DNA of 64,000 bases. It comes from Sphingomonas endophytica. Lineage in GTDB: Bacteria; Pseudomonadota; Alphaproteobacteria; Sphingomonadales; Sphingomonadaceae. Shown in pieces: positions 8,859 to 17,699 of this stretch. Numbering within the stretch: the stretch's first letter is position 1; each line of letters opens with the position of its first letter. The DNA is taken from the NCBI RefSeq assembly GCF_014199415.1, contig NZ_JACIJN010000007.1, positions 62,001 through 126,000 on the forward strand, written 5' to 3'. The notes below the pieces were generated by a model. The model searched no databases. It saw only the letters and a program-made list of their open reading frames with translations, and was not told the DNA's origin. The translations under genes were made by a program, and so were the position numbers.

Positions 8859-9790
8859 CCGACACGCGCGCGGCGCTGGTCGAGACCGCGCGACTGTCGA
8901 TCGCGCGCGGGTCGAAGAGCTTTGCCGCCGCGTCGAAACTGTTCGCGCCGGTGGTGCGTGAGCGTGCGTGGCTGCTCTACGCGTGGTGCCGCGCCTGCGA
9001 CGATCTGGTCGACGGGCAGGATCATGGCCACGACCGCACGATCGTCACCGACGCGCGCGCGCGGGTCGCGCGGGTGCGCGCGCTCAGCGATGCCGCGCTC
9101 GATGGCGAACCGACCGGCGATCCGGCGTTCGACGCGCTGGGCGTCGTCGCGCGCGAGACCGGATTGCCGCGCCGCTTCGTCCATGACGTGATCGACGGCT
9201 TCCAGCTCGACGCCGAGGACTGGCACCCGCGCAGCGAGGACGATCTCTACCGTTATTGCTATCATGTCGCGGGTGCGGTCGGGTTGCTGATGGCGGTGGT
9301 GATGGGCGTGTCGCCCGACGATGACGCGACGCTCGACCGCGCCTGCGATCTCGGGCTCGCGTTTCAGCTGGCGAACATCGCGCGCGACATCGAGGAGGAT
9401 GCGCGCGTCGACCGCTGCTACCTGCCCGACGACTGGCTGGTGGAGATGGACATGCCGCCGGGCGAGCATATGAAGCCACCGTATCGCGAGCGGCTGGCGG
9501 TGCTGGCGAAGCGACTGGCGACGCGCGCGCAGCTGCACGAGGACAGCGCGGCGCTCGGCACCAAGGCGCTGTCGTTCCGCTCGGCGTGGGCGGTGCTGGC
9601 GGCGGCGGGGATCTACGGCGACATCGCGCGCGCGGTGGCGGCGCGTGGGGCGCGGGCGTGGGATCATCGCGTCACGACCTCGAAGGGCGCGAAGCTGGCA
9701 TGGATCGCGCGTGCGGGGGTCAGGGCCGCGCGGCGTCAGTCACTGCCGGACACCCCGCGCGACCCGCTGCTATGGACGCGCCCGCGCTAA
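8855..9790 (+). CDS. crtB: Phytoene/squalene synthase family, probable phytoene synthase
   Basis: Condenses two geranylgeranyl diphosphates to phytoene, the first committed carotenoid step. It has 311 residues. Aspartate-rich motifs are visible as ACDDLVDGQ near residues 48-56 and ANIARDIEEDARVDRCYLP near 172-190. YAWCRACDD and AFQLANI also fit the family. The start is GTG at 8855 within the upstream stop. The desaturase and cyclase (crtI, crtY) are about 17 kb away in this window, so crtB is uncoupled from them. A squalene synthase role cannot be fully excluded, but the genomic presence of crtI/crtY favours CrtB. Confidence 0.9.
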   Translation: MTDTRAALVETARLSIARGSKSFAAASKLFAPVVRERAWLLYAWCRACDDLVDGQDHGHDRTIVTDARARVARVRALSDAALDGEPTGDPAFDALGVVARETGLPRRFVHDVIDGFQLDAEDWHPRSEDDLYRYCYHVAGAVGLLMAVVMGVSPDDDATLDRACDLGLAFQLANIARDIEEDARVDRCYLPDDWLVEMDMPPGEHMKPPYRERLAVLAKRLATRAQLHEDSAALGTKALSFRSAWAVLAAAGIYGDIARAVAARGARAWDHRVTTSKGAKLAWIARAGVRAARRQSLPDTPRDPLLWTRPR

Positions 9791-9795
9791 CCTTC

Positions 9796-9890
9796 CGTCA
9801 TTCCCGCGAAGGCGAGAATCCGGAACCTCTGCCCTCGCGCTTTTATCGACGGACCTGCGCGTCTGGATCCCCGCCTTCGCGGGGATGACG
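9796..9890. repeat. REP-like inverted repeat between crtB and the halogenase gene
   Basis: The outer arms CGTCATTCCCGCGAAGGCG and its near-complement CGCCTTCGCGGGGATGACG flank about 55 bases. The CCCGCGAAGGCG..CGCCTTCGCGGGG core is a second dispersed palindrome class in this window and recurs at 59405. It lies between convergent genes and may serve as a two-way terminator. Confidence 0.65.
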
Positions 9891-9912
9891 ATGAAGGCGG
9901 TGGGCGATTGCC

Positions 9913-11376
9913 TCACACCCGATCCAGATAAGCCTGATGCGCCGGCAACGCGCGCACCGCGCCCGCGACGTTCGCCGCCATCTGCCCCAGCGTCTGCTGC
10001 AACCGTCCCTCGGGCATCATCCGCGCGACGCGATTGTGCGCGCGCGGGGTCAGCTTCTGCCCGAGCATCACCTGCACCCAGGACGTGATCGTGAACAGCT
10101 CGTCATTCGCCTGAAACGCCTGCGCGCCCTCGCGGAACAATGCGGTCCGCGTCGCCAGCGAGTCGGGCAGCGGCATGTCGCGCATCCGCTTCCAGAACGG
10201 CTCGTCGCGCTGGTTGAGCGTATAATGCAGGATGATGAAGTCGCGCACGCCCTCGATCTCGCGCCGCGCCATGTCGTTGAACCGCGCCGCCGCCGCCGCG
10301 CTCACGCCGTCGAACGGGAACAGCTGCAACAGCCGCGTGAGCGCGATCATGATGAGGTGGATGCTGGTCGATTCGAGCGGCTCGACGAACCCGCCCGCCA
10401 GGCTCAGCCCGACGCAGTTGCGCTCCCACGCCTTCACCCGCCGCCCGGTGCGGAAGCGGATCACGCGCGGGTCGATCAGCGTCTCGCCGGTCACGCTCCC
10501 CAGCAGGCGCGCCTGCGCCTCGTCGTCGCTGAGATAGTCGCTCGCGTAGACGATCCCGTTGCCCAGCCGGTGCTGGAGCGGGATCCGCCACTGCCACCCC
10601 GCGTCATGCGCGATCGCGCGCGTATAGGGCACCGCCGGTCCGGTCGCTTTGGTCTGGACTGCGATCGCGCGGTTGGTGGGCAGCCACTCGGCCCAATCCT
10701 CATAGCCGACGCCCAGCGTCTCGCCGAGCAGCAGCGCGCGGAAGCCGGTACAGTCGAGGAACAGGTCGCCCGCGACGCGCGTGCCGTCCTCCATCACCAG
10801 CGCCGCGATGTCGCCGCTTTCGCCGTCGCGCTCGACGCGCGCGATCTTGCCCTCGACGCGCGTCAGCCCGTCCGCCTCGCAGCGCTCGCGCAGGTAGCGG
10901 GCATAGCGGGCGGCATCGAAATGATAGGCGTAGTTGAGCCCCGCCTCCGTGCCGCCCGCGAACTTCTCCGCCCGCGCCGCCTCATGCTCGACGCAATAGC
11001 GGCCGATCTCCTCGGCGCTGCCCTGCGCGCGCGCCTCCAGCCAGAAATGGTGGAAGTCGGCCATCCACGTCGATTGCCCGATCGACCCGAAGGAATGGAG
11101 ATAGCGCTCGTCCGGCTTCGACCAGCCCTCGAACGAAATCCCCAGCTTGAAGCTCGCGCCGGTCGCGCGCACGAAATCACGTTCGTCGACCCCGATCAGC
11201 TGGTGGAAGGCGCGCACCGTCGGGATCGTCGATTCACCGACCCCGACCGTCCCGATTTCCTCCGATTCGACCAGCGTCACCGCGACCATCGCGCCGAGCT
11301 GCTTGGTCAGCATCGCCGCCGCCAGCCACCCGGCGGTGCCGCCGCCCGCGATCACCACCCGCCGCACGCCTGTCAT
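9913..11376 (-). CDS. Flavin-dependent halogenase, tryptophan-halogenase (PrnA) family
   Basis: FADH2-dependent halogenase that makes hypohalous acid to halogenate an electron-rich substrate. It has 487 residues from the ATG at 11376 (MTGVRRVVIAGGG). It shows the FAD GGGTAG at 11-16, the catalytic lysine K77 in SFKLG, the WxWxIP signature at 261-266 (WQWRIP) and EPLES at 332-336, which holds the conserved Glu/Ser pair. All key residues are present, so it should be active. The gene overlaps the JmjC gene by 4 bases (ATGA). Members in Brevundimonas, Caulobacter and Xanthomonas occur beside TonB receptors and accept indoles in vitro; the true substrate is unknown. Confidence 0.92.
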   Translation of the reverse strand: MTGVRRVVIAGGGTAGWLAAAMLTKQLGAMVAVTLVESEEIGTVGVGESTIPTVRAFHQLIGVDERDFVRATGASFKLGISFEGWSKPDERYLHSFGSIGQSTWMADFHHFWLEARAQGSAEEIGRYCVEHEAARAEKFAGGTEAGLNYAYHFDAARYARYLRERCEADGLTRVEGKIARVERDGESGDIAALVMEDGTRVAGDLFLDCTGFRALLLGETLGVGYEDWAEWLPTNRAIAVQTKATGPAVPYTRAIAHDAGWQWRIPLQHRLGNGIVYASDYLSDDEAQARLLGSVTGETLIDPRVIRFRTGRRVKAWERNCVGLSLAGGFVEPLESTSIHLIMIALTRLLQLFPFDGVSAAAAARFNDMARREIEGVRDFIILHYTLNQRDEPFWKRMRDMPLPDSLATRTALFREGAQAFQANDELFTITSWVQVMLGQKLTPRAHNRVARMMPEGRLQQTLGQMAANVAGAVRALPAHQAYLDRV

Positions 11377-12398
11377 CGGTTCAGCTTCCTCAGCAAGTCG
11401 CCGCGCAGCCGCCGCGCGCGCGCGTCGTCCAGCGGCGCGAGCGCGCCCTGCGCGTCCTCGGGCAGATGCGCCGCCGGCCGCGTCGCATCCTCGAACACGT
11501 AATAGTCGAACAGCGCGCGCCACGCCTGCTTTTCCGCCGCCGGGCGGTCGCGCAGGCTGAGCAGCGCGTGGAGCAGGGTGTTCATCGGCGTGTCCATGAA
11601 CGCGGCCGCGTCATTCCACCAATAGTTCACCAGCACGTTGAACGGCGCGAGCGCCTCGACATGGTGCCACCACAAGGCCGGGTAGACGACCGCATCGCCC
11701 GGCTCCAGTTCGGCAACCTGCGCCGCGTCACGCGCTTCGGCAAAGCCGGGAAAGCGGTCCAGATCGGGCGCGCAAAAATCGACCAGCGACACGACCTGCC
11801 CGCCCGGCGTCGGCTCCAGCGGGCCGGGATAGAGGTTCGCGACCTGCGCGGGCGGGAACAGGGTGAACCGCCGCCGCCCGACCGCGCAGACCGCGATATT
11901 GTTCGACATGTCGTAATGCGCTTGCGCCGTCGTGCGCGTCCCGATCCAGATGCTGCGCAGCACGCGCGCGAACGCGACGCGGTGGAGCGGGTTCTCGGAA
12001 ACCAGCCCAGGGAAGAACCGCTCCAGATCGGTCGAGCCGATGTAGAAAGACGGTGCACCCTCCGTGTCCAGCGCCGCCAGCATGCGCGCCATATAGTCGT
12101 CGAGCGCCACCCGCTCCGCGGCAAAGTCGAGCCGCGTCAGCGTATCGTCGTAAAAGTACCGGCCGCCATGCGCGGCATCGGCGGTATACCCGACCCCCGG
12201 CTGGCCGTTGTAGAAGCGCCGCAGATACTCGACCGCCACTTCCGGCCCCTCAAGCCCCGCGGCGACCAGCGGCCAGTCCGCGGCCAGTCCGCGCACCACC
12301 ATCGGCGCACCCGCCGCGACCAGTGCCGCCAGATCGCGCGCCGCGGGATCGTCGGCGGCGATCTCTGGTACGCGCCGGTCGGTGATCGGCGCGGTCAC
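11373..12398 (-). CDS. Cupin-like JmjC-domain oxygenase (cupin_8)
   Basis: Probable Fe(II)/2-oxoglutarate oxygenase of the cupin_8/JmjC class, similar to the FIH hydroxylase fold. It has 341 residues. The metal-binding pair H161-x-D163 (AQAHYDMSNN) and the distal histidine at 245/246 (LWWHHVEAL) are present, with YVINGRRRFTLFPP-like strand sequence between them. The C-terminal 70 residues are charged and helical. It sits in an overlapping operon between SapC (4-base ATGA overlap) and the halogenase. Its substrate is unknown; hydroxylation of a peptide or of the imported nutrient are both possible. Confidence 0.88.
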   Translation of the reverse strand: MTAPITDRRVPEIAADDPAARDLAALVAAGAPMVVRGLAADWPLVAAGLEGPEVAVEYLRRFYNGQPGVGYTADAAHGGRYFYDDTLTRLDFAAERVALDDYMARMLAALDTEGAPSFYIGSTDLERFFPGLVSENPLHRVAFARVLRSIWIGTRTTAQAHYDMSNNIAVCAVGRRRFTLFPPAQVANLYPGPLEPTPGGQVVSLVDFCAPDLDRFPGFAEARDAAQVAELEPGDAVVYPALWWHHVEALAPFNVLVNYWWNDAAAFMDTPMNTLLHALLSLRDRPAAEKQAWRALFDYYVFEDATRPAAHLPEDAQGALAPLDDARARRLRGDLLRKLNR

Positions 12399-13096
12399 GC
12401 CGCATCCTTGAGCGTCTTCAGCTCAATGAGCCGCTCGACATTGCCCAGCGACGCCGCCGCCATCGTCGCCGCGCGCAGCAACCCATTGGCGTGCAGCCGC
12501 TCCAGCACCGCACCCGACAGCCCCGCCAGTTTCGTCTGATCGATCGTCAGCAGGTCGGTCAGCTCGTATCCCCCTGCATCGCCGAGATCGATCCGCAGCG
12601 TCACGCTGCGCAGCAACCCCGCCGCATCGAGGTCGGCGAGGATCGCGCGTTCGCTCTGCGCGCCCTCCGCCAACAGGTGCAGCGTGGCGCGGACATGCGC
12701 CAGATACGGCGCATCGCCGCCATGATCGCGGAACAGCGGCTGCCCCTCCGCCGCCCCGACGCGCGGATCGTCGCGGTCGACCTGCACCACCGCCTCGCCA
12801 TCGTCGCCGCGCGCCAGTGCGAACGGCCCGCGCCGCTGGATCGCCGGGATGAAGCGGGTCGTCCAGCGATCGCCATCAAGGAACAGATTCTCACCGCGGT
12901 CGAGCCCCAGCAGGATATAGGCGCGCAGGCTCTGGCCCTCCCCGCGACGGAACACGATCGGCAGTTCGCGCTGCGCTTCCTCGAACTCGATCGGAAAGAT
13001 CGGCAGCAGGTTGGCGTGGTCGCCGAAGTTCGCCGCGGCGCGCACCGCGACGCGCAGCTCGGCATCATCGACATTGTCGAGAGTCGTGAAGGTCAT
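12395..13096 (-). CDS. SapC family protein
   Basis: Member of the SapC family (named from a Campylobacter surface-layer locus), regularly found beside TonB-dependent receptors in sphingomonads and caulobacters; its biochemistry is not established. It has 233 residues from the ATG at 13096 (MTFTTLDNVDDAE). The recognisable stretch FGDHANLLPIFPIEFEEA is followed by PIVFRRGE and FIPAIQRRGPFAL. An upstream ATG at 13126 adds ten residues but overlaps a hairpin, so it is less likely. It is the first gene of the SapC-JmjC-halogenase set and lies 71 bases after the receptor, behind a terminator-like hairpin. Confidence 0.87.
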   Translation of the reverse strand: MTFTTLDNVDDAELRVAVRAAANFGDHANLLPIFPIEFEEAQRELPIVFRRGEGQSLRAYILLGLDRGENLFLDGDRWTTRFIPAIQRRGPFALARGDDGEAVVQVDRDDPRVGAAEGQPLFRDHGGDAPYLAHVRATLHLLAEGAQSERAILADLDAAGLLRSVTLRIDLGDAGGYELTDLLTIDQTKLAGLSGAVLERLHANGLLRAATMAAASLGNVERLIELKTLKDAA

Positions 13097-13111
13097 GCAG
13101 TCATTGTTCCA

Positions 13112-13142
13112 AACGCAAAGGGCCACCGCAAGCGATGGCCCT
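13112..13142 (-). terminator. Hairpin between the TonB receptor and sapC genes
   Basis: Read on the minus strand, AGGGCCA/TGGCCCT forms a 7-bp stem around GCG/CGC, followed by TTTGCGTTT. It lies 26 bases after the receptor stop and before sapC. It may be a partial terminator letting the receptor be made in excess over the three downstream genes. Confidence 0.6.
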
Positions 13143-13167
13143 CCACTTCAGTGATCGTCGCGACCGA

Positions 13168-15870
13168 TCAGAACTTGTAGCGCGCGCCCAGCAGGAAGCG
13201 CGGCTTGAGTTCCTGCGCGAACACGAGGTTGCGCTCGGTCCGGCCATAGGTCCGCACGCTCTCGCTGGTCAGGTTGATCCCTTCCAGCGTGACCGCGATC
13301 TGATCGTTGACGTCGTAGCTGATGTTGACGTCCAGCGTGCCGAACGGTGCCACGAACAGCGGGTTGCGGTTGCCGCCCTGGTTGGTCGCCGCCAGATACT
13401 TGTCGCGCCAATTATACGCGATGCGGGCGGAGATGCCGTTCTTTTCGTAGATGCCGGTCGCGTTGGCGCTGTTGCCGAGGCCGGTCAGCGCAAAGATGTT
13501 CACGGTCGGGTCGGCGTAAGGATCGACGTTCACGTCGCCGCTCACCTTGGTGAACGAACCCGCGAAGCCGAAGCCGGTGTTGCCGAAGAAGTTCGTCCAC
13601 GCCAGCTCGAAGCCGTGGATCTTCCCCTCGCGGTTGTTGATCGGCTGCGAAACCGAGAAGTTGAACAGCGGATCGTTGGCGTCGGACGAGATGTCGACCT
13701 GCGAGAGAATCTGGTCGACGAACGTCTGCTGCAACCCGCGGCCCGCCACGTAATTGGCGTTGAACTGGGTCGTCGCGGCTGCCTGATTGCCGCCGTTCTG
13801 CACCAGCAGCGCGGAATAGGTGAACAGGTTGACGTCGCTCAGATCATAGTTGTTGGCGCGCAGGAACGCCGCCGCGGTGCCGGACCGCGACCCCGCCGCG
13901 CCCGAGCTGGGGTCACGCAACCCGAACAGATTCTGGTTGACGATGCCGGTGCCCAGGAAGTTGGCGACGCGCTTGTCGAAGAAGCCGATCGAGACGAAGC
14001 TGGACGGCTTGTAATACCATTCCAGCGACACGTCGAAGTTATCCGATAGCAGCGGCAGCAGGTTGGCGTTGCCCTTGCTCCCGGTCGGGATGCCACCCAG
14101 CGCGGTCGGACGACCCGGCGCGCCCGCCGATTCGGTTGCGAACAAATTGCCGTAATCCGGGCGGGCCAGGGTGCGGCTGAACGAGACGCGCGCCTTCACA
14201 TTGGTGATGGGCTCGATGCTGAAATCGACCGCCGGCAGCAGATTCTCGTAATTGCCGCGCTGACGACGGGCCTCGAAGATGCCGCTCGAATCGCCGCGGA
14301 AGTCGTTGTCGGCGGTCCAGACGATATTGTTGTACGTCTGCAGCGCGTCCGACTGGACCCGCGTCTGCTCGTAGCGCGCACCGATGACGAGGTTCGCCGG
14401 CTTGCCCGCGACTTCACCGTTCCACGTGAACTGGCCGAACACCGCCCAGATCTTCTCGCGCACCGTGTCGTCAGCCGGAGCCGACGGCAGCGGCGGCGCA
14501 CCGCGCTGCGAATAATACGGGCTCAACACGTTGTAGAGGTCGATCGCATTGTCCGGCGAGGAGGTCGACACCGAATGGTGGCCATCGACGGTCAGCGTCA
14601 GGTTCGGCGCGAATTCCCACTTGGCGTTCAGACCGACCGAGCCGAGCCGCGCCTTGGTCGCGGCCTGCTGCTGCTCGAAGCCTTCATCCTTCGGGCTGGT
14701 CGGCAGGTAATCGCGCAGGAAGATCGCGGTCGCCATATTGGGATTGTCGTCGAAGCGGACTTCGCTGAACGGGCGGTTGAACCAGTTCGTCTGCTCGCTG
14801 CGCGATTCACGCAGACGGTTCTGCGCGAACAGGCTGTCGACGGTGAATTCCAGATTGTCGGTCGGCTTGAACTGCAACACGCCCTGGAAGTTGATACGCT
14901 CGCGGCGGTTCTCCGAGAACTGGTAGCGGCTGTCGTTCGGCACCAGCACGTACGGCGCGGTCGGGCGCGTACCGTCGATCACCGTCTGCGAGTTGATGAA
15001 CGTGCCCGGGTTGAAGAAGTCCGCGGTCGGGATGACGTTCCAGTAGTTCGGGTTCGACTGCGCCGACGCCGAATAGCGCAGCTGGTAGCTGCCGAACACC
15101 GCCGCACCGAACGTACCCTCTTCGTTGCGATAGTTCAGCAGCCCGGAGACTTCCGGGGTCACGCGATGCTTGGTGTCCTCGGACTTCTCGACCGAGGTGT
15201 CGTACAACGCCTTGGCACCGATCGAGCCCGTGACGCCGGTTTCGCGCGACTCAAGCGGCTTGCGCGTGTCGATGTTGATCGTCGCGCCGATACCGCCGGT
15301 CGGCACCGCGGCGCGGCCGGTCTTGTAGACCTCCAGCCCGCTGACGCCTTCCGAGGCGATGTTCTGAAAGTCGAACGAACGACCCGCACCGCGCGCAAAC
15401 AGATTGCCGCCGCTGGTGTCGATGTTGGTGGCGGGCAACTGCCGGCCGTTGATCGTGACGAGGTTGAACCCGCCCGAGAAGCCGCGCACCGAAACCTGCG
15501 AACCTTCGCCGTTCACGCGGTTGATCGACACGCCGGTGATGCGCTGCAACGATTCGGCGAGGTTGGTGTCGGGAAACTTGCCGATGTCTTCGGCGCTGAT
15601 CGCGTCGACGACGCCCGGTGAATCGCGCTTGATCGCGATCGCGCGATCAAGGCTGGCGCGCACGCCGGTGACGACGATGTCGTCGGCACCCGGCGCCGGA
15701 TCCTGACCGACCGGCGTGGCGTCAGACGGCTGTGCGTTGGTCGGACTCTCGGTCGTGCTCTGGCCGCTGGTCTGCGCCAGCGCGACCCCCGGCACCGCGA
15801 CGGCTACTGCCAGCGCCCATACCGACGACGAGCGCGCAAGCGCGCCCATGACATGGCTTCCCTTCATCAT
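13168..15870 (-). CDS. TonB-dependent outer-membrane receptor
   Basis: Outer-membrane 22-strand barrel importing a nutrient with energy from TonB-ExbBD. It has 900 residues. A signal peptide (SSVWALAVAVAVPGVALAQ) ends near residue 33. The plug starts with DDIVVTGVRASLDRAIAIKR and contains ISAEDIGKFPDTNLAESLQR, GVSINRVNGEGSQVSVRG and FNLVTINGRQLPA. The C-terminus ends in the aromatic LGARYKF typical of barrels. This plug type belongs to the sphingomonad/Caulobacter receptors often tied to polysaccharide uptake. It is divergent from GH43, suggesting a xylan- or arabinan-type oligosaccharide, which is inference. Starts at 15870, 15867 and 15849 are all possible. Confidence 0.95.
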   Translation of the reverse strand: MMKGSHVMGALARSSSVWALAVAVAVPGVALAQTSGQSTTESPTNAQPSDATPVGQDPAPGADDIVVTGVRASLDRAIAIKRDSPGVVDAISAEDIGKFPDTNLAESLQRITGVSINRVNGEGSQVSVRGFSGGFNLVTINGRQLPATNIDTSGGNLFARGAGRSFDFQNIASEGVSGLEVYKTGRAAVPTGGIGATINIDTRKPLESRETGVTGSIGAKALYDTSVEKSEDTKHRVTPEVSGLLNYRNEEGTFGAAVFGSYQLRYSASAQSNPNYWNVIPTADFFNPGTFINSQTVIDGTRPTAPYVLVPNDSRYQFSENRRERINFQGVLQFKPTDNLEFTVDSLFAQNRLRESRSEQTNWFNRPFSEVRFDDNPNMATAIFLRDYLPTSPKDEGFEQQQAATKARLGSVGLNAKWEFAPNLTLTVDGHHSVSTSSPDNAIDLYNVLSPYYSQRGAPPLPSAPADDTVREKIWAVFGQFTWNGEVAGKPANLVIGARYEQTRVQSDALQTYNNIVWTADNDFRGDSSGIFEARRQRGNYENLLPAVDFSIEPITNVKARVSFSRTLARPDYGNLFATESAGAPGRPTALGGIPTGSKGNANLLPLLSDNFDVSLEWYYKPSSFVSIGFFDKRVANFLGTGIVNQNLFGLRDPSSGAAGSRSGTAAAFLRANNYDLSDVNLFTYSALLVQNGGNQAAATTQFNANYVAGRGLQQTFVDQILSQVDISSDANDPLFNFSVSQPINNREGKIHGFELAWTNFFGNTGFGFAGSFTKVSGDVNVDPYADPTVNIFALTGLGNSANATGIYEKNGISARIAYNWRDKYLAATNQGGNRNPLFVAPFGTLDVNISYDVNDQIAVTLEGINLTSESVRTYGRTERNLVFAQELKPRFLLGARYKF

Positions 15871-15924
15871 CCCCTCCTCCGTGGCGGCAACTCGCCGCCT
15901 TGTTCATGTTTGCGACATGATTGG

Positions 15925-15938
15925 TGATATCGCTATCA
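15925..15938. promoter_or_regulatory. LacI-type operator candidate between receptor and GH43 genes
   Basis: TGATATCGCTATCA is a 14-bp palindrome with a central CG and one mismatched pair, 55 bases upstream of the receptor start. LacI/GalR regulators bind even palindromes with central CG, and sphingomonad and Caulobacter carbohydrate loci use such sites. No regulator gene is nearby. Confidence 0.5.
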
Positions 15939-16084
15939 GGGTGCCGTTCGCTGTCAATCTCGCGAAGGTTCTAAAGGCGGGGTCGAAGTGCAATTATCGG
16001 TGAGGCCGCCACAACTGTGATGAAAAGGCAATAGCGCCTTTCATGGATACGGCATTGTTTCATAAGCGGCAGCGCAGCACCTGA

Positions 16085-16098
16085 ATACCAGTATACCA
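16085..16098. promoter_or_regulatory. ATACCA direct repeat upstream of GH43
   Basis: ATACCAGTATACCA is two ATACCA units separated by GT, 24 bases before the GH43 start; TATACCA-like half sites recall GntR/FadR-type operators (TGGTATACCA). The repeat is visible; its role is inferred. Confidence 0.35.
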
Positions 16099-16121
16099 TC
16101 AGACAATTCAGAGGGTCGGGG

Positions 16122-17681
16122 ATGACGATAGGAAGATTGCTGTTGCTGCATTGCACCACACTAGCGGGCATGGCCGCGCTTGCTGTGCCCGCTATCACCT
16201 CGGCGCAGGTGTGGCGCGGCGACCGCGGCGACGGGACCTATGCCAACCCCCCGCTCAACGCCGATTATCCCGACCCCGACATCATCAGGGTCGGCAAGGA
16301 TTTCTATTTCGCCAGCACCACCTTCGCGAATGCACCGGGGCTGACGCTGCTCCATTCGCGCGACCTGGTGAACTGGCATATCCTGTCACACCTGCTCCCG
16401 CGGCTCGACGGGGCGCCCACGTTCGACATGGCGGCGGGCGGATCGTACCGGCACGGTATCTACGCCCCCAGTCTCCGCTACCACGCCGGCACCTTCTACG
16501 TCGCAGTCACGCCGGTCGGGCAACACACGCGCATCTACCGCGCCCGCGATCCAAGGGGGCCGTGGACGCATGTTACGCTCGACCGTGCCGCGTTCGACCC
16601 CGCGCTGTTCTTCGACGATGACGGGGCCGTCTATCTCGCGACGTCGATCGGCAGCGACGGCACGATCACGCTCCACACGCTCGACCGCGCGGTGACCCGG
16701 ATCACCGCATCGCGCGTCATCTATTACAACAAGGGCGCGGAAGGCTCGAAGCTCATCAAGCGCAACGGCTTCTATTATCTGTTCAACGCGATCCCGGGCA
16801 GACTAGCGCTCACCGTGTCGCGCGCGCGCGCGCTCGACGGTCCGTGGGAGACGCGCGCGCAGATCGACGATACCACCGGCGGGCATCAGGGCGCGATCGT
16901 CGATCTGCCCGGCGGCGGCTGGTACGGGTTCGTGATGCGCGATACGGGTGCGATCGGACGCGTCACCAACATCAGTCCGATGTTCTGGCAGGACGACTGG
17001 CCGGTGTGGGGCACGCCCGATGCACCGGGCCGCGTCCCCGACGTCGCGCGCAAGCCGATCGCGGGCCAGCCCTTCGCCGAGCCGCCGTCGAGCGACGATT
17101 TCGCCGCGCGCACGCTCGGTCGCCAGTGGCAGTGGAACCACAATCCGCTCGACCGACGCTGGTCGCTCAGCGAGCATCCCGGCTGGCTCCGCCTCCACGC
17201 CGCGCCGGGCAGCCAATTCTGGTGGGCGCGCAATACGCTGGTGCAAAAGGGTCAGGCGCCGCGTGGGCGCGGCGAGATATTGGTCGATACGCGCGGACTG
17301 AAGCCGGGCGACGTCTGCGGGTTCGGCACGCTCGGCAAGTTCAGCGCGCAGCTGTCGGTGCTCGGCGGGACCAACACGCTGACGATGCGCGTCACCGAGG
17401 ACCGCAAGGACGGGCCGCACGTCGAAATCCGCGAGCCCGCCCGCCGCTTCCGGGGCAGGCGCCTGTGGCTGCGCACCGACATGGACTTCCCCGCGAAGGT
17501 CGCCACGCTGTCCTACAGCGATGACGGTCGCCGCTTCACCCCCATCGGCAGGACGGTGCCGCTGGTGTTCGACTGGCAGACCGGCACCTTCCAGGGCGTC
17601 CAGTTCGCGTTGTCCTGCTACAATCCCGCCGGAACGGGCGGCTGGCTGGACGTGGACCGGTTCACGCTGTCGAAATTCTAG
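16122..17681 (+). CDS. Glycoside hydrolase family 43, beta-xylosidase/arabinofuranosidase type, exported
   Basis: Exported glycosidase with the five-bladed GH43 propeller followed by a C-terminal beta-sandwich of about 190 residues (LWLRTDMDF, GWLDVDRFTLSKF end). It has 519 residues, the length of the two-domain beta-xylosidase-type group. The signal peptide ends at about TSAQ (residue 29). The catalytic triad is visible: base D51 (DYPDPD), pKa modulator D159 (AFDPALFFDDDG) and acid E207 (KGAEGSKLIK). The likely substrates are xylo- or arabino-oligosaccharides. Its divergent pairing with the TonB receptor suggests the two work on the same glycan. Confidence 0.92.
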   Translation: MTIGRLLLLHCTTLAGMAALAVPAITSAQVWRGDRGDGTYANPPLNADYPDPDIIRVGKDFYFASTTFANAPGLTLLHSRDLVNWHILSHLLPRLDGAPTFDMAAGGSYRHGIYAPSLRYHAGTFYVAVTPVGQHTRIYRARDPRGPWTHVTLDRAAFDPALFFDDDGAVYLATSIGSDGTITLHTLDRAVTRITASRVIYYNKGAEGSKLIKRNGFYYLFNAIPGRLALTVSRARALDGPWETRAQIDDTTGGHQGAIVDLPGGGWYGFVMRDTGAIGRVTNISPMFWQDDWPVWGTPDAPGRVPDVARKPIAGQPFAEPPSSDDFAARTLGRQWQWNHNPLDRRWSLSEHPGWLRLHAAPGSQFWWARNTLVQKGQAPRGRGEILVDTRGLKPGDVCGFGTLGKFSAQLSVLGGTNTLTMRVTEDRKDGPHVEIREPARRFRGRRLWLRTDMDFPAKVATLSYSDDGRRFTPIGRTVPLVFDWQTGTFQGVQFALSCYNPAGTGGWLDVDRFTLSKF

Positions 17682-17699
17682 ACTCGTCTACCCCCGGCA

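Noticed and set aside
9796..9890. CRISPR-like repeat
   Set aside because: The repeated units across the window are dispersed palindromes, not regularly spaced direct repeats, and no cas genes are present.
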